This document shows positions 54,931-64,000 of a stretch of DNA of 64,000 nucleotides, piece after piece. Origin of the DNA: Astragalus membranaceus (taxonomy: Eukaryota; Streptophyta; Magnoliopsida; Fabales; Fabaceae); the NCBI GenBank assembly GCA_039519185.1, contig CM076846.1:137303027-137367026 (forward strand). The letters are read 5' to 3'. A program made the translations under genes and the position numbers. Below the pieces are notes generated by a model. It worked only from the letters and a program-made list of their open reading frames with translations. It was not told the DNA's origin and made no database searches. The first letter of the stretch is position 1; each line of letters opens with the position of its first letter.

Positions 54931-55708
54931 CGACTTTTTCGGAGAGGCTTCTCTATGCCTCTATTAAAATGTGTAGAGGGGCCAGAAGCGGACTACGTGC
55001 TCGCAGAAATCCACAAGGGAATCTGTGGGCAACACCTAGGAGGAAGAGCCCTGGCAGCAAAAGCACTCAGGGCGGGTTATTACTGGCCCACCATAAATGA
55101 AGATTCACAAAATTACGTAAAAAAATGTGACAAGTGCCAAAGATACGCCGATGTGCATGTCGCCCCTTCATCCGACCTGACATACCTAAGCTCTCCCTGG
55201 CCTTTCGCGTGGTGGGGGATTGACCTTTTAGGTCCCTTTCCTCTAGGTCCAGGGCAGGTGAAGTACTTAATCATCGCTGTCGATTACTTTACCAACAATG
55301 GCATACGGAACAGAAGCAGTCATACCCGTCGAAATCGGAGAGTTAAACTGGAGGACCAAGCACCCAAATCCTCCAGAAGCCAATGAGCAAAGACTCCGAG
55401 AGGAGTTGGACTTCGTAGAGGAATTTAGAAATCAAGCAGCGTTGAAGGACATGGTGATCAAGCAAAGGATGGCTGCAAGGTTTAATGCCAAGGTGGTCCC
55501 TAGAACCTTCGAGGTGGGAAACCTAGTCCTACGAAGGGCAGACGTAGGTTTGAAGAATGCATTCCAAGGAAAGTTAGCCCCTAACTGGGAAGGTCCATAC
55601 AGAATAATTGCAGAAACCGGAAACGGAGCTTTCAAACTAGAAACTTTGAGCAAGGAACCAATACCTAGAACTTGGAACGCTGATAAACTAAGGAAATTTG
55701 TTGTATGA
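54931..55708 (+). pseudogene. Integrase of the Retand-like element, catalytic core deleted
   Basis: The HHCC zinc domain (His ... His, Cys-Asp-Lys-Cys near 55125-55140) and the first catalytic Asp (Trp-Gly-Ile-Asp near 55220) are present. At about 55293-55298 the sequence jumps from Val-Asp-Tyr-Phe-Thr to Tyr-Gly-Thr-Glu-Ala-Val, so roughly 110-130 residues with the second Asp and the Glu are missing and the frame changes. The C-terminal part then runs open to TGA at 55706. Confidence 0.85.
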
Positions 55709-56301
55709 ACGAAACATGAATGATAAATCAATGTAATAGCATGAACCGTTAATATGCGTGAATGAATGAAATTTCATCCTAATGATTCAAGATATCGTTT
55801 TGCAATACTTGTTGTTACTTGCAAGATAGAAAGTCAGGTCCTGACACTAGCAGCGGGGGACTAGGCAACTAATGTGAAAGCCTGACGGTAAAAAGGGGCG
55901 GCATAAGATCGACGCTCCGATCGTTTGCACTACCCTACAACCGAGGCTCGAGTTGACCTACTCATTTCGCGAAGTGACTTAAAACGTGTCACAACCTCTG
56001 ATGGGCGAGTTAGAATCAGACCGAGTTCTGATAAACTACCCCCAGAGTAAACCTGACCACGAGGCGATATGGTATTGTACATCCGGATGCCCAAGGCACG
56101 ACTTACGCCCGATGCCATCCAACATACACCAGTCATAAAGATAAGAAACAAGCCAGACAAAAAGTAAACGTGGATAAGTCAAAATGTAACATAGATGGTC
56201 ATCCCGGAGACGGTAAGGTCCCTTAAAGCGAAATACAGAAAGAGATCCAACAAGACAAAGACAAATTACATAGCCAAAAACAAATGAATTGAAAGAAACG
56301 A
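55709..56301 (+). other. Non-coding region between integrase and antisense ORF
   Basis: No supported ORF. Contains the common-looking string GGTAAAAAGGGGCGGC at about 55889; nothing else recognised. Confidence 0.5.
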
Positions 56302-58355
56302 TCAGGGGGCAATGACATCGAAGTCAACCTTGTTGGGATGATACTTGACAATCCTCCCATCACGAACCTCGTGATCAAACTGAAGAACGCTCGGCTCTAA
56401 AACAGCGTCCGGATACAGCCACTGAACATGACTCCAAGCCTTGTCATAAGCAACATAGGAAAAGTCCACAACTTTGTCGGCCACCATCCGCACCTTCTCC
56501 TCAGCTTCATCTTTCAGTTTCTTCGCGCTCTCTAATTCAGACTGAACACTTTCGAGCTGAACTCGGAGCTCCTCCACTCTCTTCATGTACCCGTCCCTCT
56601 CAGCATAGGCTTCCTCTCTGTCTTTCTGGTGATGGCGAGCAGACTCGTTGACTCGGCGAGTGTATTCTAGGGCTCCTTGTAGCTCCACCTGAAGCCTGTT
56701 CTTGTCCACGATGAGGCGATCCCTCTCCTCGCTCGCCCCTACGTAAGGCCACCCAAACAGACATGTAAAAAAATACTACCCTACCTGATCCAGAACCAAG
56801 CCCCCTCTCAGCCCCCCACTTCGCGTGCAGACTTGACCCAACCTTGACCATGCGCATGGCAAGCTCGAAAGGGTGCTCCCAGAAATGATCACGCTCATCA
56901 GCAGAGAAGCTGATTTCGGCCTCACAATCAGCCACAGGAGGGGGACACCTAACAGGGGAAGAACAATCAACAACAGGAGGGCGCTTGGCGCAACCTTTCT
57001 TGCGCTTAGACTTACTTTGCACACCTAGGGCGGTAGAAACCCCTTCCCCACAAACTCCTTTGTCACGTACATCGATTGAAATCTTTGGCACTCCAGAGAG
57101 ATCTCTCCCAGCCCGGCTAGGTGCTCCCAGACTAAGGAGAGATCCCGTGGAGGGACGGGCAGTAGCAGGTATGGTGGGAACAGGACTGCTTTCCTCATTA
57201 AGCTCTACACTTAAATGCTTCCTCCTCCCAGCCCAATAAGCCACTTCATCAAAGGAAAGTGGGGCAGCCATCTTGTCTGCAAGACAACAATGAAAAAAGT
57301 CAGCGACATAAAAGAAGGATAATGCGAAGAAGAAAATGAAGATGCAAAAAACCTAACAAACAACCTAAGAGCTCAATAGCTTCGTCAATAGTTGAAGCCT
57401 TAGATAGCTCACTACACAAAATCATTTTTGGCGTAGTGGTTAAACGACTGACGATTCTCTTGAGCATACTTAATGTCCTCAACTTAGACGCAGATAATTC
57501 AGATGGAATGACACGATAAGACCGAGAAGTACGATCGGCATCAGCATTACACCATCCAAAATGAAAATTATCCCTAATCAAACACCCATGTTCATCAAAG
57601 AAACCCATGCTGTTTACAGCTTCCTAACTCGACGGGACGAGGTAAAAATACTTATACCTCCAACCATGCTGACTATCTGAATGTATTTGGAAGAAAGCAC
57701 AACTTGACCGACACCTCAAGCATACGAACTCATAACGAGTGGTGCCGCCCAAAAATTCCTGACGACGTTGCACCTCGAAAATGGTAAAGAAGATCCTCAA
57801 ACTGCACTTCCTTTTCAAGACTTTCTTCACCAACTCAAGACACTTCACGAAGCACCACGAATTTGGATGGGGTTGAGATGGAGCTATCTGAAGGTGGTTT
57901 AAAACTCCCAGTTGAAATGATGTAAAGAAGGGAGAAACCTTTATTTTATGAATAACACTATGGAACATCATGAATTTCCTACCATCAGGAATCCTACAGA
58001 TTCTGTCATTTGAATCAACCACCTCAACCCGCCAGTCATCTCCAAGTGCCTCTTGGATATAGCGGGGGGGGGGGGGCTCCTTCCCTGCAGGTAGTAACTC
58101 CTAGTAGATCGAACGGTACGTGAAACCCAGTCATAATTAATTCCATCAATCTCCACCACTTCGAACTCAGATGAAAGCTCATCATCATCATCAGAGGAGA
58201 AGGCCACAACGAAGCTTGGCACACCCGCCTCCTCTAAAGGCACAATATCATCATGTACCACAGACGCCCCCTACAGGATAACTAGCCTGCCGGATAGTAC
58301 GAATTGGACTCGGATACGACCCATGCGTCCGGGCGGTCTCCTTCGTTCTCGCCAT
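56302..58355 (-). pseudogene. Antisense ORF of the Retand-like element (putative gypsy type transposon family)
   Basis: On the minus strand, from MARTK at 58355: an acidic segment, a conserved helical part with Ile-Ala-Pro-Ser-Gln-x-His-Pro-Asn-Ser-Trp (about 57890-57860) resembling the Pfam family named putative gypsy type transposon (PF04195), a basic linker, and a C-terminal coiled coil (56710-56400). Likely introns: 57364-57277 (88 bases, GT-AG) and perhaps 56784-56739 (46 bases, in frame but very short). Frameshifts near 58270, at the G13 run near 58065, and near 57620. Antisense ORFs at this place are known in Tat elements; the function is unknown. Confidence 0.65.
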
Positions 58356-58639
58356 AAACCTGTAGGATAGGGGGCAGAACAAGTGATTACGAGATAGGCA
58401 AAACTTGTTGGCAACCCCCTCTCCTGAGGTCATCCGAGGACTCCAACGAAACAAGACACATTCGAAAACAAGAAAGCTAAAAACAAAAACTGAAGGTTAG
58501 GAAAGATTACCTTAGTAAAAAATAAAGTAGCAAAAATTTTGTGGGATAATGGCAAGAACAGAGAAGAGACAATTCTCCTTCGACGACAAGCAAACCCTGA
58601 AAATTCAACGAAGAAATAATTAGCAAAACATAGCGCAAA
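58356..58639. other. Probable upstream region of the antisense ORF
   Basis: No ORF of note. If the antisense ORF has its own promoter it should lie here or in the minisatellite. No clear TATA box was seen. Confidence 0.4.
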
Positions 58640-59290
58640 CCGGTACCCAGGAGGGCGCCTAGGTGGGCGCTAAGTCATAGCGCAAACCAGCACCCAAGAG
58701 GGCACCTAGGTGGGCGCCAAGTCATAGTCCAAACCGGCTCCCAGGGCGCCAAAATTTGTTTTGCAGGCCGGCACCCAGCGCCTCCAAACCCGCACCCAGG
58801 CGCCCTAGAGGGCGCCAAAATTTGTTTCGCATGCCGGCACCCAGCGCCTCCAAACCGACACCCAGGCGCCCTAGAGGGTGCCAAAATTTGTTTTGCAGGC
58901 CGGCACCCAGCGCCTCCAAACCGGCACCCAGGCGCCTTAGAGGGTGCTAAAATTTGTTTTGCAGGCCGGCACCCAGTGCATCCAAATCGGCACCCAGGCG
59001 TCCTGGAGGGCGCCAAAATTTGTTTCGCATGCCGGCACCCAGCGCCTCCAAACCAGCACCTGGGCGCCCTAGAGGGCGCCAAAATTTGTGTCGCAGGCCG
59101 ACACCCAGCTCCTCCAAACCGGCACCCAGGCGCCCTAGAGGGCACCAAAATTTGCCTCGCAGGCCGGCACCCAGCGCCTCCCAAACAGGCATCCAGGCGC
59201 CCAGGAGGGCGCCAGATCTGGAAAACGAATCGGCATCCAGGCACTTGCAAGCCGGCACCCAGGCGCCCAGGAGGGCGCCAACACAAACGA
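58640..59290. repeat. 66-base GC-rich minisatellite
   Basis: The marker AAAATTTG starts at 58751, 58817, 58883, 58949, 59015, 59081 and 59147, a strict step of 66; diverged units flank it on both sides. Units carry the palindrome GGCGCCCTAGAGGGCGCC (8-base arms). Because 66 is a multiple of 3, ORFs run through on both strands (22-residue repeats). These are probably not genes. Tandem arrays at this place are reported for Retand-type elements. Confidence 0.9.
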
Positions 59291-59705
59291 AGACAACAAC
59301 GAACAGCTACAAGGCACCCAATGAAGGAAGAGGATGAAATGCTTACCAAGGAAGAAAAAAATTGCTTCAAGTAGATGATGAAGTGGGTAGATCCTAGCTC
59401 CCTTCTCCTTTTCAAGGTGTGGCTCAAAGAAACCTTATCCCCACAACCTTACCCTCAGTCTCTCTCTACTAAAAATTTTTAAACTCACTCCTCCACAAAT
59501 CTTCAAGTGTGGACCAAATGATGGGGACTCACCTATTTATAGGGGGTAAAATGAGCATTAAAAATTTATTATTTTTAGAGTAAAAACCTAAAAACACGTT
59601 AGTTACAAAGAAAGTCTTTCACGCAACCTGATAAGACAGATGAAGCAACACTCCAGGAAGATCGACGAAATCCTTCAAGCCAAGACCATCCTTTGGAATA
59701 ATCTC
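59291..59705 (+). other. Region between minisatellite and 3' LTR
   Basis: Non-coding; contains ACTCACCTATTTATAGG near 59530. On the minus strand this could be a promoter-like TATA (CTATAAATAG) for antisense transcripts. Confidence 0.4.
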
Positions 59706-59719
59706 GGCTTGGGGGCAAC
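59706..59719 (+). other. Polypurine tract of the Retand-like element
   Basis: GGCTTGGGGGCAAC directly before the LTR, a usual PPT form in Tat elements. Confidence 0.8.
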
Positions 59720-60071
59720 TGTTCTGGACTGGACCAAGAGGCCCACTCAGCAATTGGACATAGATTGGCCCAATTACTATTGATCCACATCCACAATATG
59801 CAAGCCCAATTATGACTCTCATACTTGGATGACTCAGATCAACTCTACCAATCCGACGGCTCACAATGGGCACGATTCCCTATAAATACTGGCTCACATT
59901 GCCACAAAGAGGTAGATTCTCATTCCTAGCTAAATCACTCATCTATTCTCAATACTGACTTGAGCGTCAGAGTGGCTTCACAGGTACCCCTCTCGGGCTC
60001 GCACTTACCTCCGGCCAGGCAGCAGGTGACCTACCAACTGCAGTCCACCCAACACTGCAAGGTACAGAACA
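59720..60071 (+). repeat. 3' LTR of the Retand-like element, 352 bases
   Basis: TGTTCTGGAC...GTACAGAACA. TATA box TATAAATA at 59881-59888. Its end matches the remnant at 50126-50216. Confidence 0.9.
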
Positions 60072-60403
60072 GTTTCAAATTCAAACATACTTAGTGTGTG
60101 TTTGGAAAACATAAATATCATAGTAACTTTGCATTCGTCCGCGGATATGTCACCGCTCTCCCAACCAGATGCTTAGCCATTGACAAAGACATTCATCCTA
60201 TAGAGAGCTACCTTAATCACACAACTGCCACATCTTGACTGTATGAATTCAAAACATACAAATGGGTTGTGTATCTTATCAAGATGTTGTGTAAGTTTGA
60301 GAGATCAAAAGTCGCGTCCACCGACTCCTTCTGTATTGACAGCTCCACAATGTTCATCAGGTTCATCAACATTCTCTGTAGATATCCATGAATTGGATAA
60401 CCA
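60072..60403. other. Unrecognised sequence
   Basis: Flank of the Retand-like element and of the hAT-like element. Short minus-strand ORF, not convincing. It might be a gene fragment. Confidence 0.4.
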
Positions 60404-61047
60404 GGGGGTGTTCGTGGTGCGGTTTGGTTCGGTTTTGAGACAAAAAGTGAACCGAACCACAAAGTTAAACTACATGCAGTTTTGTTTGGTTCGGTTAGCT
60501 TCTTAAAAATAACCGAACCAAACCAAACCAAACCAATGCGGTTTGGATTGGTTCGGTTTTTTTCTAGACAAAATATAATTTAAAACAGAGTTAAAATTAA
60601 CTAACATAAAAAACGGCTAACATAAATCTTCAAGAAAAAATTTGCTCAAATATATGTAGTATATAAATTACTCTTTTTTAATTATTTTAAGTTAGCTACG
60701 ACCATGTTTTTTAAAAAGAATTTGAATTAAATGTTTTATTGTAATTTTTAAATATAGCATAACAATTAATATGAATTGTTTGTAAGTGAGTCAAGGAATT
60801 AATTAGATTTGGACTAGGAGTGAGAGTTGGGTTGTAGTTGGATTTGGGCTAGAAAGTTACTAAGAAAGGTCGTAAGTCAATAAGCCTTAGTGTTACTTGC
60901 GGTTTGGTTTGGTTTGGTTTGGTTGGTGGAACAAAAACCGCGGGCCGAACCGAACCGCGCGGTTGATTGAGAAAAAAACTAAATAGAATCGATAAATATC
61001 GATTTTTTGCGGTTTTCTATTTTGTTGGTTCGGTTTTGAACACCCCT
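60404..61047. mobile_element. Non-autonomous hAT-like element
   Basis: Terminal inverted repeats GGGGGTGTTC and GAACACCCCT (9 of 10). Flanking 8-base direct repeats GATAACCA (60396-60403) and AATAACCA (61048-61055) match at 7 of 8. Subterminal GGTTCGGTTTT motifs occur many times in both orientations, including a strong palindrome around 60500-60560. 644 bases, no transposase. An 8-base target duplication fits hAT. Confidence 0.75.
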
Positions 61048-61239
61048 AATAACCACAGCAGAGTCATCTTCCAGAACAAGCTTATAAAACAGTATATGGA
61101 AATAAAACACAATACATAACATAACTAGATTAATTATCCAATAACACACAATCAAAATGCATAGTCAATCCCTTGGGTTAGACTACATGCCAATGCATAT
61201 GAAGATTCCGGGATCTCGCGAGAAAAGCTGCACACAGCT
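61048..61239. other. Unrecognised sequence
   Basis: Continuation of the flank interrupted by the hAT-like element; no gene seen. Confidence 0.4.
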
Positions 61240-61325
61240 GAAATAATAACCGCACACAGCGAAGGCCGACACACAGTCGAAATAATAACCGCACATAGCG
61301 AAGACCGGCACACAGGCGAAATAAT
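61240..61325. repeat. 39-base tandem repeat, about 2.2 units
   Basis: GAAATAATAACCGCACA begins at 61240 and 61279, with a third partial start at about 61318. It ends exactly at the copia LTR. Confidence 0.7.
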
Positions 61326-61604
61326 TGTTGGGGATAAACACGTGAAAGGGAGAAGAAAAGGAAGTGGCGGCGCTAAGGACAAGAGGAATGATTAGGGCAA
61401 TATAATATGAATAGTAAAAGCTGCACTGAATTTCATAAAAAAATGTAGGGTTACAAATTACATGCTACTGACGTCTATATTTATATACAATGAAACAGGC
61501 CCAGGCCCATAATTTCGACTAGCCCATTCGACTGGCCCATTTCGACTAGGTTTCTAACTACACCTACTATTATTACACGCAATAGAATTACAAGGCATAT
61601 CTCA
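61326..61604 (-). repeat. Copia 3' LTR, 279 bases
   Basis: On the minus strand it begins TGAGATATGCC and ends TATCCCCAACA, i.e. TG...CA. TATA box at about 61487-61478 (minus). Confidence 0.8.
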
Positions 61605-61614
61605 ATATTCCCTC
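61605..61614 (-). other. Copia polypurine tract region
   Basis: Minus-strand AGGAGGGAATAT between the pol stop and the LTR. Confidence 0.6.
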
Positions 61615-63108
61615 CTAATTCACATTGCTGAGTGACATCATCCCAAGCATTGTTCTCAATTCTTCGAATCTTCCCTTTTGCAACGGCTTGGTCATTGCAT
61701 CAGCTACTTGAAGTTCCGAACAGCAATATTCTAGATTCAGCTTCTCATTGTTTACTTGATCACGCAAGAAGTGATATCTGGTCTCTATGTGCTTCGACCT
61801 ACCATGTGCAACAGGGTTCTTGGCGAGATCTATCGCAGACTTGTTGTCGATCAACAACTTCATTCCTTCGACCCTGTGCACTCCAATTTCGACCAATAGC
61901 ATGCTCAGCCATGATGCTTGACATGCTGCAAAGGAAGCAGCTACATACTCTGCTTCACAAGAGGATAACACAACTATACTTTGCTTCTTCGAGCACCAAG
62001 AGATGGGTGTCGATCCATACATGAAGACATACCCACTTGTGCTTTTTCGATCACTCTTGTCTCCACTCCAGTCGGAGTCAGTGTAGCCAAACACTTCATT
62101 ACCATTCTTCGACACACTCTTGCAAGGGAACAGAATACCATAACTTTGTGTTCCCTTTACATACCTTAGTACTCTTTTTGCAGCTACCATGTGAGAGCTT
62201 TTCGGCTTCTCCATGAATCTGCTGATCATTCCGACACTAAACATAATGTCAGGTCGAGTGTTGCACAGGTACCTTAGGGAGCCCACGATCTGTTTGAACA
62301 AGGTGGCATCTACTTCAATCCCTTCGTCGTCTTTCGACACCTTGCTGCTAGTGTCTGATGGTGTCGAAACTTTCTTGCAGTTGCTCATGTCGAATCTTTT
62401 CAGGATATCAGCTGCATACTTCGACTGGTGCAGGAGTATACCCTTACTTGTCTTGGTAAACTCCATCCCCAAGAAATATGATAGATGTCCCAGATCACTC
62501 ATTTCAAATTCTGACATCATCACTTTCTTGAAGGCTTCGACTTCGACTTCATTGCTGCCAGTTACAAGAAGATCATCTACGTACAGGCACAACAACTGAG
62601 TCGAAGTTCCATTCTTCACATATACTCCATGTTCATTAGTGCATCTAGTGAACTTCTGAGCCAAGAGAAATCCATCAATTCTCTTGTTCCACGCTCTTGG
62701 AGCTTGCTTGAGCCCATACAGGGCCTTCTCCAGCTTATAGACTTTGTCTTCTTTACCCTTCGACTCAAAACCAAGTGGTTGACAAACATAGACTTCCTCC
62801 TCCATAGGTCCATTCATAAATGCTGATTTTACATCAAGTTGATGTAGGGGCCAGCCTCTATGACTTGCCAATGCTACTACCAATCGTATGGTTTCGATCC
62901 TGGCTACTGGGGCAAAGACCTCATTGAAATCCAAACCAGGTTTCTGCAGGAACCCTTTGGCTACTAGCCTGGCCTTGTACTTGGCCACTTCTCCATTGGG
63001 CTTGAGTTTGGTCTTGTAGACCCATTTCACGCCTATAGCTTTCTTTTGCCTTGGAAGTTCGACTAGCTTCCAAGTGCCATTCTTTTCGATTGACTTCAGC
63101 TCATCAAT
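61615..63108 (-). CDS. Copia Pol: reverse transcriptase and RNase H, 5' truncated
   Basis: One open minus-strand frame of nearly 500 codons. It begins at the insertion junction with Trp-Lys-Leu-Val and Lys-Trp-Val-Tyr-Lys-Thr-Lys. RT motifs: Gln-Leu-Asp-Val-Lys-Ser-Ala-Phe, Tyr-Gly-Leu-Lys-Gln-Ala-Pro-Arg-Ala-Trp and Tyr-Val-Asp-Asp-Leu. The copia RNase H has Tyr-Thr-Asp-Ser-Asp-Trp, Ser-Ser-Cys-Glu-Ala-Glu-Tyr and Ile-Asp-Asn-Lys-Ser-Ala. Ends at 61615. Gag, protease and integrase are outside or lost. The open frame means the copia and the later insertion are both recent. Confidence 0.93.
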   Translation of the reverse strand: MDELKSIEKNGTWKLVELPRQKKAIGVKWVYKTKLKPNGEVAKYKARLVAKGFLQKPGLDFNEVFAPVARIETIRLVVALASHRGWPLHQLDVKSAFMNGPMEEEVYVCQPLGFESKGKEDKVYKLEKALYGLKQAPRAWNKRIDGFLLAQKFTRCTNEHGVYVKNGTSTQLLCLYVDDLLVTGSNEVEVEAFKKVMMSEFEMSDLGHLSYFLGMEFTKTSKGILLHQSKYAADILKRFDMSNCKKVSTPSDTSSKVSKDDEGIEVDATLFKQIVGSLRYLCNTRPDIMFSVGMISRFMEKPKSSHMVAAKRVLRYVKGTQSYGILFPCKSVSKNGNEVFGYTDSDWSGDKSDRKSTSGYVFMYGSTPISWCSKKQSIVVLSSCEAEYVAASFAACQASWLSMLLVEIGVHRVEGMKLLIDNKSAIDLAKNPVAHGRSKHIETRYHFLRDQVNNEKLNLEYCCSELQVADAMTKPLQKGRFEELRTMLGMMSLSNVN

Positions 63109-64000
63109 TGTAATACCCTAATTTCGTCCGATCAAAAATGAGAGATTTTATTTTTAATAAAAATAATAATTTTTTTTTATTTTCATGTCATGTATTATTT
63201 TATTTTAGTTGCCACAAGTTTTTAACCAAAAAATATATTAATTAGAAGTGAAGAAACAAAAATAAGCAAAGGAGGAAATGGAGGGGGTCTGCCTAAAAAA
63301 AATGAGGTGCAATCAGGATTGGGCCATCAGAAGCCCATTCCTCCACCAAACCCAACCCTAATTCGCCTAACCCTAACCCATATCCAACCCATAACCCAAC
63401 CCAACTCCTCACCAAACCCTAATTCCCTCCTCTCCTAGCCAAATTCGGCCACCCCACTCAAAAAAACCCTAAAAATTTTAACTTCCCCCCTTTACCCTAA
63501 AAATCATCCACATTCAATCCCCCCTTTAACCCTAAAATTCGGCCACATTCACCCATAACTCCCCTCCTAAAAATTCGACCCCACTCCCTCTTTTCCCTCC
63601 TTGGAAATTGCATTTTTTCCTTTCCCACACTCCACCTTTCCTCTTTTCTCTCAACTCCCCACTTCCCCACACTCCATTTCCCCATACACGCCTCTTCCCT
63701 CTCTCTTCTCTTCCCAACGGCTCCCATCCCTCTCTCTCCTCAATCTCACGCTTCCTCTCATCCTTTCTCCTACTCACACACCCTTCCTTCTCTCCCACTC
63801 ACACACACTTCTCTTTCTCTTTCACTCATCCTCCCATTTCCCCACTCTCCCATCTCCACGCACACCCCTCCCACCAAACCCTTAAACTCCATCATTTTTT
63901 CTTTCCCTCACATCACTCCTCACACACTCACGGATCCCCCTCTCTCTCACACAAAAAAAAGCCATCATTCTCTCCTCTGCTGTGCCCATACCCCTCACAC
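63109..64000 (+). repeat. Diverged Ogre-type LTR, 5' part, runs off the window
   Basis: Begins TGTAATACCCTAATTTCGTCC, close to TGTAACACCCTAATTTTGTCC of the LTRs at 21400 and 46890, and keeps the same order of blocks (A/T-rich start, GAGGTGCAAT-AGGATTGGGCC, CCTAACCC runs, C/T-rich region). It is inserted in the copia pol; the preceding five bases are TCAAT. Different enough to be another subfamily or an older copy. Confidence 0.85.

Larger units (their letters stand above)
50126..60071 (+). mobile_element. Retand-like Tat (Ty3/gypsy) element, degraded, 5' LTR cut by the Ogre
   Basis: Remnant 5' LTR (50126-50216), PBS, gag, protease, RT, RNase H, aRNH, integrase, an antisense ORF, a 66-base minisatellite, PPT and complete 3' LTR (59720-60071). 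aRNH plus antisense ORF plus 3' tandem repeats is the plan of Retand and related Tat lineages. Many stops and frameshifts and a deleted integrase core show it is old and inactive. Confidence 0.85.
61326..63108 (-). mobile_element. Ty1/copia element, 3' half, minus strand
   Basis: 3' LTR (61326-61604), PPT and the RT-RNase H end of pol. Its 5' part is cut off at 63108 by an Ogre-type LTR. Confidence 0.92.

Noticed and set aside
58675..59427. Long minus-strand ORF (250 codons) and plus-strand ORFs over the minisatellite
   Set aside because: Produced by a 66-base repeat, which stays open because its length is a multiple of 3. No family resemblance.
60217..60531. Minus-strand ORF across the hAT-like left end
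   Set aside because: Crosses a transposon border, no recognised domain.
61152..61382. Minus-strand ORF with repeated Cys-Arg-Ser residues
   Set aside because: Arises from the 39-base tandem repeat and LTR edge.

Overview
The window is plant nuclear DNA. It is almost wholly nested LTR retrotransposons, plus one intact host gene (a two-exon phytocyanin at 14368-14970). A giant Ogre-type Ty3/gypsy element (Tat clade), SIRE-type Ty1/copia sequences and a typical blue-copper gene suggest a papilionoid legume. I cannot name the species. A 500-base run of N (12902-13401) separates two assembled pieces.

Layout. 1-4068: internal fragment of an Ogre element with broken frames. 4069-9645: a gag-only SIRE-like retrotransposon (TR-GAG type) inserted in it. 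9646-12848: a second Ogre-like element in reverse orientation. 13402-19160: an island with the phytocyanin gene, a TIR element, SINE-like and LINE remnants and a 76-bp tandem array. 19161-24743: 3' end of an Ogre that shares its LTR with the next element. 21400-50124: near-complete Ogre (LTR, PBS, ORF1, gag-pro, G-patch, intron, RT, aRNH, INT, PPT, LTR), split by a tandem TR-GAG (LTR-int-LTR-int-LTR, 31324-41088, TSD GAATA). 50126-60071: an older Retand-like Tat element with degraded gag-pol, an antisense ORF and a 66-bp minisatellite; the Ogre sits in its 5' LTR. 60404-61047: hAT-like non-autonomous element. 61326-63108: copia 3' half on the minus strand. 63109-64000: a diverged Ogre-type LTR inserted into that copia.

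Insertion order read from the nesting: Retand-like first, Ogre into its LTR, TR-GAG into the Ogre. The Ogre fragment at 1-4068 carries TR-GAG at exactly the same base with the same GAATA. The two loci are therefore duplicates or recombinants of one insertion, not independent events.

The most notable signals are these. (1) The TR-GAG U3 has 12 AATCGATT palindromes plus one degenerate site, spaced about 32 bp (once 21 bp), i.e. near whole helical turns, ending just upstream of a TATA box. (2) A fossil of the copia protease motif lies in frame after the gag stop. (3) Twin hairpins with compensatory base changes follow the Ogre INT stop. (4) The Retand-like RT contains a scrambled in-frame local duplication. 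(5) The antisense ORF begins with a histone-H3-like N-terminus. All calls are by eye; no alignment or database search was run.
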